Source of the DNA: JAAGZL01 sp050291725 | GTDB lineage: Bacteria > Pseudomonadota > Gammaproteobacteria > Chromatiales > Chromatiaceae | Assembly: GCA_050291725.1 (NCBI GenBank) | Contig: JBNKKH010000009.1 | Coordinates: 145,910 to 209,909, forward strand | Length of the DNA stretch: 64,000 bases | Reading direction: 5' to 3' | Made by a program: the position numbers and the translations under genes | The notes under the pieces: model-generated | What the model was told of the DNA's origin: nothing | Database searches by the model: none | The model's input: only the letters and a program-made list of their open reading frames with translations | Part shown: one piece after another, positions 50,343-60,018 of the stretch | How the letters are laid out: each line of letters opens with the position of its first letter | Position numbering within the stretch: the first letter of the stretch is position 1

Positions 50343-50437
50343 CCCTTCTCTCCAGTGGGGAGAAGGGTTGGGTTGAGGGGAGAGGGGCTTGTTACCGATA
50401 CTGCAAACACCCTCTAGATTCCTGCTTTCGCGGGGAT
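50343..50437. repeat. Intergenic hairpin repeats downstream of rho
   Basis: Two recognisable elements: an 11-bp hairpin CCCTTCTCTCC/GGGGAGAAGGG (50343-50367) followed by GGTTGGGTTGAGGGGAGAGGG, and an ATTCCTGC-TTTC-GCGGGGAT hairpin (50418-50437) of the widely spread ATTCCCGC..GCGGGAAT type. Both look like dispersed repeats of REP kind. No gene lies in 50285-50568. Confidence 0.6.
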
Positions 50438-50568
50438 GACAAAGAATTATTAGCGTAATTTTGCGGTGATTCACGTTCATTTGCGGCGAAGCGTTAAAAC
50501 CATCCAAGATGATATCTACCCCACAACTAGTTTATTATCTAATGCCAACAATTTACCAAGGAGCATAA

Positions 50569-51270
50569 ATGACCACCCAGCAACGACCCGCACGCGCAAT
50601 GATTTTGGCGGCAGGCCGCGGCGAACGTATGCGTCCTCTTACTGATGCTGTTCCCAAGTCTATGCTTAGGGTGGGTGGCAAGCCTCTGATTCAATACCAT
50701 GTTGAGGCTTTGGCTAGTGCAGGTATAACAGAGTTGGTAATTAATCATGCCCATCTTGGTGAGCAGATTACTGCTCATCTGGGCGATGGTAGTGAGTATG
50801 GTGTCAATATCACCTACTCACCTGAGACCGGACAACCCTTAGAAACTGGTGGCGGCATCTTCAAAGCCCTGCCGTTGCTGGGGGATGAGCCGTTTCTGGT
50901 TGTGAACGCAGATATCTGGACCGATCTTGATTTAGCAAGCATAACAATAGAGCAGGACAAGCTGGCCCATCTGGTGCTGGTGCCAAATCCACCTCAGCAT
51001 CAACAGGGTGACTTTGGGTTGCGTGATGGGTTGATAATAGACACTGATAATGAGCGATTCACATTTAGTGGAGCAGGTCTGTACCGTTCGGAGCTTTTTG
51101 CGGAGTGCAAGTCTGGGCCGTTTCCTTTAGCGCCACTTTTGTATAAGTGTGCAGAAAGCAGCCTGGTTAGTGGGCAGTTGTATGATGGTCGTTGGGTAGA
51201 TGTGGGGACGCCACAAAGACTTAAGGCTTTAGATGCTGCCCTGCATGGCGGTCTGTTAGAGAGAGTTTAG
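50569..51270 (+). CDS. murU: N-acetylmuramate alpha-1-phosphate uridylyltransferase MurU
   Basis: Peptidoglycan-recycling nucleotidyltransferase making UDP-MurNAc directly from MurNAc-1-phosphate. 233 residues with the N-terminal NTP-transferase loop ILAAGRGERMRPLTDAVPKSML, metal-binding VVNADIW, and ETGGGIFKALPLLG. Its partner kinase AmgK is often adjacent in Pseudomonas but is not seen here. ATG preceded by AAGGAG. Confidence 0.9.
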   Translation: MTTQQRPARAMILAAGRGERMRPLTDAVPKSMLRVGGKPLIQYHVEALASAGITELVINHAHLGEQITAHLGDGSEYGVNITYSPETGQPLETGGGIFKALPLLGDEPFLVVNADIWTDLDLASITIEQDKLAHLVLVPNPPQHQQGDFGLRDGLIIDTDNERFTFSGAGLYRSELFAECKSGPFPLAPLLYKCAESSLVSGQLYDGRWVDVGTPQRLKALDAALHGGLLERV

Positions 51271-51318
51271 CTGCGCATATAACCCCAACTTCTTTGAGCA
51301 TGGATTAAACTGAAGGAT

Positions 51319-52737
51319 ATGGGACAAGAGATTTCCGACAGTCATTTCGATCCAGATGATTTTGCCGCCTTTGAAGAGCGTCTCGGTAGGGAGACGCTGC
51401 TTCTATCTCGCTGGCTGCAGGAGGGTAAATTTAAGACCGGCCCTAACATGGGCGGTTTTGAGTTGGAGGCCTGGCTGGTAGATGGAGATGCGCGTCCTGC
51501 TGGGATAGTGGAAGAGTATCTACAGCATCTGGGCGATCCTCTGGTGGTGCCTGAACTTGCCACCTTTAATCTGGAACTCAATGGTACTCCACAACGGCTG
51601 TGTGGCAATGCCCTAACAGTTATGCAGCAGGAGTTGAGTGAGACCTGGGATAGATGTAATAGGGTTGCCGCAAAGCTGGATGCGCGTCTGGCCATGATAG
51701 GCATACTCCCCTCCGCTCTGGAGGCAGACTTTAGCCTGGAGAACATGTCTCCCCTGCACCGTTATCACGCACTAAATGAACAGGTGCTGCTCCGGCGTGG
51801 CGGCAAACCACTTAGGTTTGATCTGGATGGCCGTGATGCCTTGGCGCTGGAACATAACGATGTAATGTTGGAGTCTGCCGCCACATCCTTTCAAATTCAT
51901 CTGAAGGTGGATGCGGCTGAGGGGGTGAGGTTCTACAACGCATCTAAAATTCTCTCCGCCCCCATGGTGGCCATCAGCGCTAACTCTCCCTATCTGTTTG
52001 GGGCTGATCTTTGGGATGAGACCCGTATCCCGCTGTTTGAGCAGGCGGTTGCAATGGGAAACTTAAGCCTCACCCAGCGGGTAACTCTTGGTGTGCACTA
52101 CCTAGAAAAATCTATAGCAGAGTGTTTTATGGCCAATTGGAAGCGCTATCCCATCCTGTTGCCCCGTCTTATGGATGAGCCGGAAGAGAAACTGGCCCAC
52201 CTGCGCTTACAGAATGGAACTGTCTGGCGTTGGACTCGGCCTCTGATCGGGTTTGATGATGCAGGCGAACCTCATCTGCGTTTCGAGCACCGCGTAGTGC
52301 CTGCAGGGCCATCCATTGTTGATTCAATTGCCAACGCGGCACTATATTTTGGTGCTGTCACCTCCCTGGCGCGTCAGCAGGATGCGCCAGAGGGAATGCT
52401 TCCGTTTGAACAGGCCCAGGATAATTTCTACGCGGCGGCAAAAACCGGTCTGCGTACTGAGATCCAGTGGCTGGACGGCAAGAGGGTCAAACTACCGCGG
52501 CTATGTACCCAGGTTCTTGTCCCCATGGCAAGAGCAGGGCTGCTTTCACTGGGTGTTGATGTGGATGAGGCCGATTATTGGTTGGGGATAATACGGGAGA
52601 GAGCTGAGTCGGGGCAAAATGGCGCTGCATGGCAGCGGGCCTGGGTGGCCAAGCATGGGGTGGATATGCAGGGTCTGACTGAGGCATACCTGGAGCGGCA
52701 GGCCAGTGGCAAGCCGGTACATCAATGGGCTATCTGA
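51319..52737 (+). CDS. Glutamate-cysteine ligase family (GCS2-like) protein
   Basis: 472 residues related to the GCS2/ATP-dependent carboxylate-amine ligase fold. Motif-like segments are GGFELEAWLVD, VVPELATFNLELNG and SATSFQIHLKVDA, with an ATP-binding look. The family contains gamma-glutamylcysteine synthetases and other gamma-glutamyl ligases; the true substrate is unclear, so I give no symbol. It is tightly coupled with the AstE-like gene downstream (1-bp spacing). Confidence 0.75.
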   Translation: MGQEISDSHFDPDDFAAFEERLGRETLLLSRWLQEGKFKTGPNMGGFELEAWLVDGDARPAGIVEEYLQHLGDPLVVPELATFNLELNGTPQRLCGNALTVMQQELSETWDRCNRVAAKLDARLAMIGILPSALEADFSLENMSPLHRYHALNEQVLLRRGGKPLRFDLDGRDALALEHNDVMLESAATSFQIHLKVDAAEGVRFYNASKILSAPMVAISANSPYLFGADLWDETRIPLFEQAVAMGNLSLTQRVTLGVHYLEKSIAECFMANWKRYPILLPRLMDEPEEKLAHLRLQNGTVWRWTRPLIGFDDAGEPHLRFEHRVVPAGPSIVDSIANAALYFGAVTSLARQQDAPEGMLPFEQAQDNFYAAAKTGLRTEIQWLDGKRVKLPRLCTQVLVPMARAGLLSLGVDVDEADYWLGIIRERAESGQNGAAWQRAWVAKHGVDMQGLTEAYLERQASGKPVHQWAI

Positions 52738-52738
52738 T

Positions 52739-53764
52739 ATGTTGCAGCAACTAGACCACATACCATCGGGACTATTGGAGATGGAGGCTACCCAGCTAGA
52801 GCAGATTCTGGGCGGACCAACTTTGATACATCTGTCGGGCCGCAGGGAGCCAGCTCTATATATCTCTGTGCTAATGCATGGCAATGAGACCGCTGGATGG
52901 GATGCTCTGCGTCAACTGCTGATGGATTATCTGCCCGGTGGTGGTGAAAAAGAGCTACCGCGGTCGCTGAGTATATTTATCGGTAATGTCAGTGCAGCTG
53001 CCGTTGGCCTCCGGCATCTGGATGGTCAGCCTGATTACAATCGGGTCTGGCCTGGCTGTGAGGTGGAAGAGACGCCAGAGCATAGCATGATGGCTCAGGT
53101 GGTAGAGATAATGGATCGGCGTGGAATATTTGCCAGTGTGGATCTGCATAACAACACCGGCCTGAATCCACACTACGCCTGTGTCAACCTGCTGGATAAC
53201 AGGTTCTTCCATCTGGCTACCATGTTCAGTCGCACAGTGGTCTACTTTATTCGTCCGCGCGGGGTACAGTCCATAGCTATGGCCAGGCTCTGTCCCTCGG
53301 TTACACTGGAGTGCGGTAGGGTAGGCGAGGCTCAGGGGGTGGAGCATGCGCGAAACTATTTAGACGCCTGCCTGCAACTCTCCCATCACCCGGAACATGC
53401 TCCAGCCCATAGCGATATTGATCTATACCATACAGTAGCCATAGTGAAGATACCTGATCGCTATAGCTTTGGGCACGGGGTTTCTGGGGTGGATATCCGG
53501 CTTGCTGATGATGTTGAGCACTACAATTTTCGGGAATTGCCTGCGGGGACTATTATTGGTTGCGTTGCTTCAGGTATCGACCTGGGGTTTGAGGCAACCG
53601 ATGAGCAGGGGTGTGATGTTTCTGAGCGCTATTTTGAGCTGGTGGATGGTAAGATCAGGCTGCGGGTGCCGGTGATGCCCTCCATGCTTACCTTGGACGA
53701 AAGGGTAGTGCGCCAGGACTGCCTATGTTATCTGATGGAGAGATATGATCATCACTTAGTGTAA
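52739..53764 (+). CDS. Succinylglutamate desuccinylase/aspartoacylase-like metallohydrolase
   Basis: 341 residues from the ATG at 52739, one base after the previous stop. Zinc-site pattern: HGNET (LMHGNETAGWDAL, HxxE) and DLHNN (SVDLHNNTGLNP), with a general-base Glu in TLECGRVGEAQG. That is the M14 AstE/aspartoacylase family, which removes acyl groups from amino acids. The partner GCS2-like ligase would make an amide bond that this could cleave or shape; inferred from gene pairing only. Confidence 0.78.
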   Translation: MLQQLDHIPSGLLEMEATQLEQILGGPTLIHLSGRREPALYISVLMHGNETAGWDALRQLLMDYLPGGGEKELPRSLSIFIGNVSAAAVGLRHLDGQPDYNRVWPGCEVEETPEHSMMAQVVEIMDRRGIFASVDLHNNTGLNPHYACVNLLDNRFFHLATMFSRTVVYFIRPRGVQSIAMARLCPSVTLECGRVGEAQGVEHARNYLDACLQLSHHPEHAPAHSDIDLYHTVAIVKIPDRYSFGHGVSGVDIRLADDVEHYNFRELPAGTIIGCVASGIDLGFEATDEQGCDVSERYFELVDGKIRLRVPVMPSMLTLDERVVRQDCLCYLMERYDHHLV

Positions 53765-53851
53765 GTGTCCGGTTTTTCATCCCTGTATCTGTCCTGTTTT
53801 CAAACAATTAGGCGCTAATCCACAAAATATCGCTTTTTTCTCCCGCCGGGC

Positions 53852-53880
53852 CTTGAATATGCGAAGTTTGCCCCTATTAT
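53852..53880 (+). promoter_or_regulatory. Sigma-32-type and overlapping sigma-70-like promoter of groESL
   Basis: CTTGAA (53852-53857), 13-bp spacer, CCCCTATT (53871-53878) is close to the sigma-32 pattern. TTGAAT (53853-53858) with 16-bp spacing to TATTAT (53875-53880) gives an overlapping sigma-70-like promoter. Confidence 0.8.
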
Positions 53881-53906
53881 TAGCACTCACTAGGGGAGAG
53901 TGCTAA
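53880..53906. promoter_or_regulatory. CIRCE operator of groESL
   Basis: TTAGCACTC (53880-53888), nine-base spacer, GAGTGCTAA (53898-53906): a perfect CIRCE inverted repeat, the site of the HrcA repressor. It starts at the last base of the -10 element. Combined with the promoter above, groESL has both repressor and heat-shock-sigma control. Confidence 0.95.
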
Positions 53907-53967
53907 AAGCAGCTATCCCGGATTTTATTAAATTTTCCATAAACATAATGTAAGGAGAACTCAGTAG

Positions 53968-54258
53968 ATGAACATTCGTCCGCTGCACGATCGTGTGATT
54001 GTACGCCGTAAGGAAGAGGAGACCACTACCGCTGGCGGTATCGTGCTCCCTGGTTCCGCAACCGAGAAGCCTATGCAGGGTGAAGTTATGGCCGTTGGCA
54101 AAGGCAAAATCCTGGAGAATGGCGATGTGCGCCCGATGGATCTTAAGGTTGGAGACACAGTTCTGTTCGGTAAATACTCTGGTACCGAGGTAAAGATGGG
54201 TGATGATGAGATCCTGGTGATGCGCGAAGAGGACATCATGGGAGTGATTGAAGACTGA
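53968..54258 (+). CDS. groES: Co-chaperonin GroES
   Basis: Lid of the GroEL cage. 96 residues, MNIRPLHDRVIVRRKEEET, with the mobile loop ETTTAGGIVLPGSATEKP (residues about 15-33) and C-terminal DEILVMREEDIMGVIED. GGAG upstream (TAAGGAGAACTCAGTAG). It is separated from groEL by 68 bp. Confidence 0.98.
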   Translation: MNIRPLHDRVIVRRKEEETTTAGGIVLPGSATEKPMQGEVMAVGKGKILENGDVRPMDLKVGDTVLFGKYSGTEVKMGDDEILVMREEDIMGVIED

Positions 54259-54326
54259 TAGCTTCCGTCCAGTAGACACTAGAGTTAACCAATCAACAAA
54301 TACTGAAAATATTAAGGAATATTGCA

Positions 54327-55988
54327 ATGTCAGCAAAAGATGTGAAATTTTCTGAAAGCGCCCGCTCCAAGATGATGGATGGCGTAAATATCCTGGCCAA
54401 TGCCGTAAAGGTCACCCTGGGTCCTAAGGGCCGCAACGTAGTGCTGGAGAAGAGCTTTGGTGCCCCTACCATCACTAAAGATGGCGTTTCTGTAGCCAAA
54501 GAGATCGAACTGAAAGATAAGTTTGAAAACATGGGCGCCCAGATGGTGAAAGAGGTTGCCTCTCACACCTCTGATATCGCAGGCGACGGTACCACCACAG
54601 CCACCGTACTAGCACAGGCCATGGTGCGCGAGGGTATGAAGGCAGTAGCTGCCGGCATGAACCCAATGGATCTGAAGCGTGGTATCGATAAGGCGGTTGA
54701 AGCTGCTGTAGTTGAGTTGCAGTCTCTCTCGCGTCCATGCTCTGACGACAAAGAGATTGCCCAGGTTGGCACCATCTCCGCCAATAGCGATGAGAGTATC
54801 GGAAACATCATTGCCGAGGCCATGCAGAAGGTAGGTAAAGAGGGTGTTATCACTGTAGAAGAGGGTTCTGCCCTGGATAACGAGCTGGAAGTTGTTGAAG
54901 GTATGCAGTTCGACCGTGGCTATCTCTCACCATACTTTGCTACTGATCAGCAGAGCATGTCCGCCGAACTGGATGAGCCATTTGTGCTGCTGCACGACAA
55001 GAAGATCTCTAACATTCGTGATCTACTGCCGGTCCTCGAGGGCGTAGCCAAGGCTGGTAAATCTCTGCTGGTCATCGCTGAAGATGTAGATGGCGAAGCT
55101 CTGGCTACTCTGGTGGTTAACACCATTCGTGGCATTGTTAAGGTTTGCGCTGTTAAGGCTCCTGGTTTCGGTGATCGCCGTAAGGCCATGTTGCAGGATA
55201 TCGCTATTCTGACCGGTGCAACTGTAATCTCGGAAGAGGTTGGACTGTCACTGGATAAAGCTAGCTTGGAAGATCTGGGTACCGCCAAGAAGATCCAGGT
55301 AAGCAAGGATGAGACCACCATCATTGATGGCGCCGGTTCTGAGAACGAGATCAAAGAGCGTGTAGAGCAGATTCGTGCTCAGATCGAAGAGACCTCCTCT
55401 GACTATGATCGTGAGAAGCTGCAAGAACGTGTAGCTAAACTGGCTGGCGGTGTTGCTGTAATCAAAGTTGGTGCTGCTACTGAAGTTGAGATGAAAGAGA
55501 AAAAGGCCCGCGTAGAAGATGCTCTGCATGCTACCCGTGCTGCGGTAGAAGAGGGTGTGGTTCCAGGTGGTGGTGTAGCTCTGATTCGCGCCCTGACTTC
55601 CTTGAAAGATCTTGAAGGTGACAACCACGATCAGGACGTAGGTATTGATATGGCCTGTCGTGCCATGGAGGAGCCTCTGCGCCAGATCGTAACCAACGCT
55701 GGTGATGAAGCCTCTGTTGTGGTCAACAAGGTAGAAGAGGGTGAAGGTAACTTCGGTTATAACGCCGGTACCGGAGAGTATGGCGATATGATCGAGATGG
55801 GTATCCTGGATCCAACCAAGGTAACTCGTACCGCTCTGCAGAATGCAGCCTCCGTATCTGGCCTGATGATCACTACCGAGGCCATGATAGCTGATGCCCC
55901 GTCTGACGACTCTAATGGCGGTGGTATGCCTGATATGGGTGGTATGGGCGGCATGGGTGGAATGGGCGGCATGGGTGGAATGATGTAA
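54327..55988 (+). CDS. groEL: Chaperonin GroEL
   Basis: 60-kDa chaperonin, 553 residues. ATP-binding VTLGPKGRNVV and SHTSDIAGDGTTTATVLAQ, apical-domain stretch AEDVDGEALATLVVNTIRG and the C-terminal GGM repeats (MPDMGGMGGMGG) are all present. The tail is typical of proteobacterial GroEL. A strong terminator follows (56016). Confidence 0.99.
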   Translation: MSAKDVKFSESARSKMMDGVNILANAVKVTLGPKGRNVVLEKSFGAPTITKDGVSVAKEIELKDKFENMGAQMVKEVASHTSDIAGDGTTTATVLAQAMVREGMKAVAAGMNPMDLKRGIDKAVEAAVVELQSLSRPCSDDKEIAQVGTISANSDESIGNIIAEAMQKVGKEGVITVEEGSALDNELEVVEGMQFDRGYLSPYFATDQQSMSAELDEPFVLLHDKKISNIRDLLPVLEGVAKAGKSLLVIAEDVDGEALATLVVNTIRGIVKVCAVKAPGFGDRRKAMLQDIAILTGATVISEEVGLSLDKASLEDLGTAKKIQVSKDETTIIDGAGSENEIKERVEQIRAQIEETSSDYDREKLQERVAKLAGGVAVIKVGAATEVEMKEKKARVEDALHATRAAVEEGVVPGGGVALIRALTSLKDLEGDNHDQDVGIDMACRAMEEPLRQIVTNAGDEASVVVNKVEEGEGNFGYNAGTGEYGDMIEMGILDPTKVTRTALQNAASVSGLMITTEAMIADAPSDDSNGGGMPDMGGMGGMGGMGGMGGMM

Positions 55989-56015
55989 CCATCCGCTGCA
56001 ATACCCAGCAAATAG

Positions 56016-56045
56016 AAAGCCCCGCAGTAATGCGGGGCTTTTTTT
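56016..56045 (+). terminator. Rho-independent terminator after groEL
   Basis: 11-bp stem AAAGCCCCGCA/TGCGGGGCTTT (56016-56026 and 56031-56041), tetraloop GTAA, then a T-run to 56045. Confidence 0.95.
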
Positions 56046-56124
56046 GTTTAGGCTGTATATATTTGATGCAGATTTGGTTGCATATCCTAGATAAGATCAA
56101 GCATGATTGGGTAAAGGTCCAGCA

Positions 56125-59037
56125 GTGGAGATTGAGTTGAATTCAGATCCTAATAACAAACCTGCGTCAGTAGAGCAGCTTACTGATGTAATTGAACGCC
56201 ATTATCGTGCTTGGAGTGAATCTTTGACTCCAGAACAGCTATCCAAGCTGGAGGCGCAGTTAGAGTTGGTTGCTGAACTGAAACGGGTTTGGGAGGCTAG
56301 TGACTATGTGGTCCACTGTTTTCTGCGCGACCCGGGCTGTTTTTATGATCTGCTGAATAGCGGCGACCTACACTCCAGTTTTCCGGCAGGAACTATAGAG
56401 AGTCGTCTGCAGCAGGAGTTGGCGCAGGTTGCGGATGAGGCCTCACTGCATAGGGTTCTGCGCCTATTTCGTAGAGACCAGATGGTGCGCATAATCTGGC
56501 GCGATATTGCGGGCATTGCCCCTCTGCCTGAGACCCTGGAAGATCTGTCCGCTCTAGCTGATGCTTGTGTCAATCAGACGTTGACTCTGCTTTATCGGTG
56601 GGCGGTAGAGAAACATGGGGTGCCGCGGGATGCAGATGGGGTGCAGCAGCAAATGCTGGTGCTTGGCTTAGGTAAGCTGGGTGCTAGAGAGCTAAATTTA
56701 TCATCTGATATAGATCTTATATTTGCCTATCCTAATAGAGGTGAAGTGGAAGGCGGACGCTATCTCTCCAATGAGCAGTTCTTTACCCGTCTTGGACAGC
56801 AGCTAATAAAGGCCATAGGTGCGCAGACAGCTGATGGCTTTGTATTTAGGGTGGATACCCGCCTGCGCCCGTTTGGGGATTCCGGACCGCTGGTTATGAG
56901 CTTTGACGCCTTGGAGGAGTACTATTTTTCCCAGGCTCGGGAGTGGGAGCGCTATGCCATGATCAAGGCGCGCTTGGTGGCAGGCGATGGTGAGGCGTTA
57001 ATGGATATGCTGCGCCCCTTTGTTTATAGGCGCTATCTGGACTATGGGGCCATTGAGTCCATTCGCGATATGAAACGCATGATAAGAGGGGAGATGCATA
57101 AGCGAGGCATGGACGCCAACATAAAGCTGGGCCGGGGTGGTATTCGCGAGATTGAGTTTATCGGTCAGGCTTTTCAGCTGGTCCGGGGAGGGCGTGATCC
57201 AGATCTGCAAATCCGTCCCATTATGCAGGTTCTGGATAGGCTGCGGGAGAAAGAGCTGCTGCCGGATTATGTGGTGCAGGAGCTGAAAACGGCTTATGAG
57301 TTTCTGCGTCTGGTGGAGAATCGTCTCCAGGCTTGGCAGGATCACCAGACTCATCTGTTGCCAGAGGAGCCGTTAGAACGGTTGCGCCTGGCAAGATCAA
57401 TGGGATTTGATGATTGGGAAAGCTTCTCAACTGTTCTGGATCAACACCGCCAGCGGGTGCAGGGCCACTTCGAGAAGGTGTTTTCTACGCCCCATGCCGA
57501 ACAGGAGCAAAATGATGAGCAGGAAGAGAATTTGTTGCAGTCACTATGGCGCCAACGACTGGATGGCGAACAGGCCATAGATCTGCTGGCAAAATCAGGT
57601 TTCGAGGCTGATGCCAGTGATGCGCTGAAAATGCTGGACGGTTTTCGCCAGAGCCACGCATGCCGTGGACAGGGTCAGCGTGGTCAGCAGAGACTGGATC
57701 AACTCATGCCGGTTCTGTTGCAGGCGGTAGCAGCCACTGAAGAGCCAGTTACTGTTTTGGAGCGTCTGCTACAGCTTCTGGAGGCCATCGCCCGGCGTAC
57801 GGCTTATCTGGCGCTATTGGTGGAAAACCCCATGGTTTTGTCTCAGTTGGTGCGTTTGGAGAGCATCAGCCCTTGGATTGCCAGCCGTATTGCTCGCCAT
57901 CCTATCCTGCTGGATGACATGTTAGATCCCCGGCAGCTCTACTCTCCTTTGAAGCGCAATGATCTTGAGGCAGAGTTGGATACCCTGCTATCAGCAGTAG
58001 ATGAGGATGATACCGAGGAGCAGATGGAGCGCCTGCGGCTGTTTCTGCAGAGCAATAAACTACGGGTGGCCGCTGCTGATATTACCGAAGTAATACCATT
58101 GATGGTGGTAAGCGATTACCTGACCGAGATTGCCGAGACCATAGTGGCGAGAGTTCTGGAGCAGGTGTGGGCCTATATGGTTTCACGCCACGGTAGGCCT
58201 ACCAGTCTGGCTGGGCCTGAAGATAAGGGTTTTGTGGTGATCGCCTACGGGAAAATGGGCGGGATTGAGTTGGGTTACGGCTCCGATCTGGACATGGTGT
58301 TTATCCATACCAATTCCGATTATAACGCCATGACCGATGGAGAGCGGCAGATTGGAGCTGATCTGTTTTTTGCGCGGCTAGGCCAGCGCATGATCCATAT
58401 GTTGACCGCGCGCACTCACTCTGGGCAGCTGTATGAGGTGGATATGCGCCTGCGGCCAAGTGGTGAATCTGGCATGTTGGTTAGCTCGTTGAAGGCGTTT
58501 GAGGAGTATCAACACAACCAGGCTTGGACTTGGGAACATCAGGCGCTGCTGCGGGCACGTCCTATTGCCGGTGACCAGGTTGTGGCTGCCAAGTTTGAAG
58601 AGATTCGTCGGGCAGTTCTGTCTCAAGAGCGTGATCCAGACAAACTGCGGTCTGAAGTGGTTGATATGCGGGAGAAGATGCGCTCCTCTCTAGATAAGAG
58701 CAATCAGCAGCTGTTTGATCTCAAGCAGGGGTTGGGTGGTATCGCAGATATTGAATTTATGGTTCAATACGCGGTTCTAAGGTGGGCTAATAGCCATCCA
58801 GATCTACTGGATTGGACCGACAATATCAGGTTGTTGGAAGGGTTGGCCAGACATGAGATTTTTGCCAAGGATGATGTGGAAGCGTTAGCGGACGCTTATA
58901 GGGCTTTTCGTTCAGCATCTCATCGTTTGGCGTTACAAGAGAAACCAGCGCTGGTTTCTCGGCAGGAGTTGACGCAGGAGCGGGAACAGGTGAAAGGATT
59001 CTGGGATTCTGTAATGAGACAACAAGAGCCTAACTGA
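56125..59037 (+). CDS. glnE: Bifunctional glutamine synthetase adenylyltransferase/adenylyl-removing enzyme
   Basis: Adds or removes AMP on GlnA in response to PII and glutamine. About 970 residues. Two nucleotidyltransferase domains: the first motif LNLSSDIDLIFAYP near residue 190, and the second LGYGSDLDMVFIH near residue 715, each with D-x-D. The start is uncertain: TTG 56107, GTG 56125 (AAGG seven bases upstream, chosen here) and TTG 56137 are all in frame. It heads the glnE-ilvE-waaF cluster as in Pseudomonas. Confidence 0.94.
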   Translation: MEIELNSDPNNKPASVEQLTDVIERHYRAWSESLTPEQLSKLEAQLELVAELKRVWEASDYVVHCFLRDPGCFYDLLNSGDLHSSFPAGTIESRLQQELAQVADEASLHRVLRLFRRDQMVRIIWRDIAGIAPLPETLEDLSALADACVNQTLTLLYRWAVEKHGVPRDADGVQQQMLVLGLGKLGARELNLSSDIDLIFAYPNRGEVEGGRYLSNEQFFTRLGQQLIKAIGAQTADGFVFRVDTRLRPFGDSGPLVMSFDALEEYYFSQAREWERYAMIKARLVAGDGEALMDMLRPFVYRRYLDYGAIESIRDMKRMIRGEMHKRGMDANIKLGRGGIREIEFIGQAFQLVRGGRDPDLQIRPIMQVLDRLREKELLPDYVVQELKTAYEFLRLVENRLQAWQDHQTHLLPEEPLERLRLARSMGFDDWESFSTVLDQHRQRVQGHFEKVFSTPHAEQEQNDEQEENLLQSLWRQRLDGEQAIDLLAKSGFEADASDALKMLDGFRQSHACRGQGQRGQQRLDQLMPVLLQAVAATEEPVTVLERLLQLLEAIARRTAYLALLVENPMVLSQLVRLESISPWIASRIARHPILLDDMLDPRQLYSPLKRNDLEAELDTLLSAVDEDDTEEQMERLRLFLQSNKLRVAAADITEVIPLMVVSDYLTEIAETIVARVLEQVWAYMVSRHGRPTSLAGPEDKGFVVIAYGKMGGIELGYGSDLDMVFIHTNSDYNAMTDGERQIGADLFFARLGQRMIHMLTARTHSGQLYEVDMRLRPSGESGMLVSSLKAFEEYQHNQAWTWEHQALLRARPIAGDQVVAAKFEEIRRAVLSQERDPDKLRSEVVDMREKMRSSLDKSNQQLFDLKQGLGGIADIEFMVQYAVLRWANSHPDLLDWTDNIRLLEGLARHEIFAKDDVEALADAYRAFRSASHRLALQEKPALVSRQELTQEREQVKGFWDSVMRQQEPN

Positions 59038-59072
59038 ACAAATTTAGAGTACTTTGATCTTAGGAGTAATAG

Positions 59073-59996
59073 ATGCAGACAATGGCAGACCGTGACGGGG
59101 TAATATGGCTGGACGGGGAGATGGTTCCCTGGCGCGAGGCCAAGACCCATGTGCTTACCCACACCCTACACTATGGAATGGGTGTGTTTGAGGGGGTGCG
59201 CGCCTATAAAACAGATCAGGGTCCTGCCATATTCAGGCTGCAGGAGCACACCGATCGTCTGTTTCGTTCTGCCCATATTCTGGGTATGCCTATGCCGTTT
59301 GATGCAGATACATTGAACCAGGCTCAGATTGCAGCAGTTAAAGAGAACGGCCTGGATTCTGCCTACATCAGACCCATGTGTTTTTACGGCTCGGAGGGTA
59401 TGGGGTTGCGGGCTGACAATCTTCGGGTTCACGTTATGGTTGCGGCCTGGGAGTGGGGGGCCTATCTGGGAGAAGAGGAACTGGAGAAGGGTATCCGCAT
59501 CCGGGTTTCATCTTTCACCAGACATCACGTCAATATCACTATGTGCCGAGCCAAGGCCAACGGCAACTACATGAACTCCATGATGGCGCTGCAGGAGGCC
59601 CTGGCCTGTGGCTACGATGAGGCTCTATTATTGGATGCAGAAGGGTATGTCATGGAAGGTTCTGGTGAGAATATATTCATTGTCCGGGATGGAGTGATCT
59701 ATACGCCGGATCTAACCTCCGCTCTGGATGGTATAACTCGCAAGACGGTAATGAGTCTGGCGGATGAGTTGGGTGTTCCTGTCGTGGAGAAACGCATAAC
59801 CCGGGATGAGGTGTATATCGCTGACGAGGCATTCTTTACTGGTACTGCTGCTGAAGTTACCCCTATTCGCGAAGTGGATAACCGCCCCATCGGTAATAAC
59901 GGGCGGGGACCAATCACGGAGCAGCTGCAGGAGCTATATTTCGATCAGGTGCATGGCCGCAGGGATGAGAATCCAGAGTGGTTGACCCTGGTCTGA
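59073..59996 (+). CDS. ilvE: Branched-chain amino acid aminotransferase
   Basis: Transaminase for valine, leucine and isoleucine. 307 residues, fold-type IV. Marks: GVFEGVRAYKTDQG, the PLP lysine in CRAKANGNYMNSMMALQEA, and SGENIFIVRDGVIYTP. AGGAG six bases before the ATG. Positioned between glnE and waaF as in P. aeruginosa. Confidence 0.96.
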   Translation: MQTMADRDGVIWLDGEMVPWREAKTHVLTHTLHYGMGVFEGVRAYKTDQGPAIFRLQEHTDRLFRSAHILGMPMPFDADTLNQAQIAAVKENGLDSAYIRPMCFYGSEGMGLRADNLRVHVMVAAWEWGAYLGEEELEKGIRIRVSSFTRHHVNITMCRAKANGNYMNSMMALQEALACGYDEALLLDAEGYVMEGSGENIFIVRDGVIYTPDLTSALDGITRKTVMSLADELGVPVVEKRITRDEVYIADEAFFTGTAAEVTPIREVDNRPIGNNGRGPITEQLQELYFDQVHGRRDENPEWLTLV

Positions 59997-60018
59997 TTCA
60001 GGTTTTATCGAACTCGTT

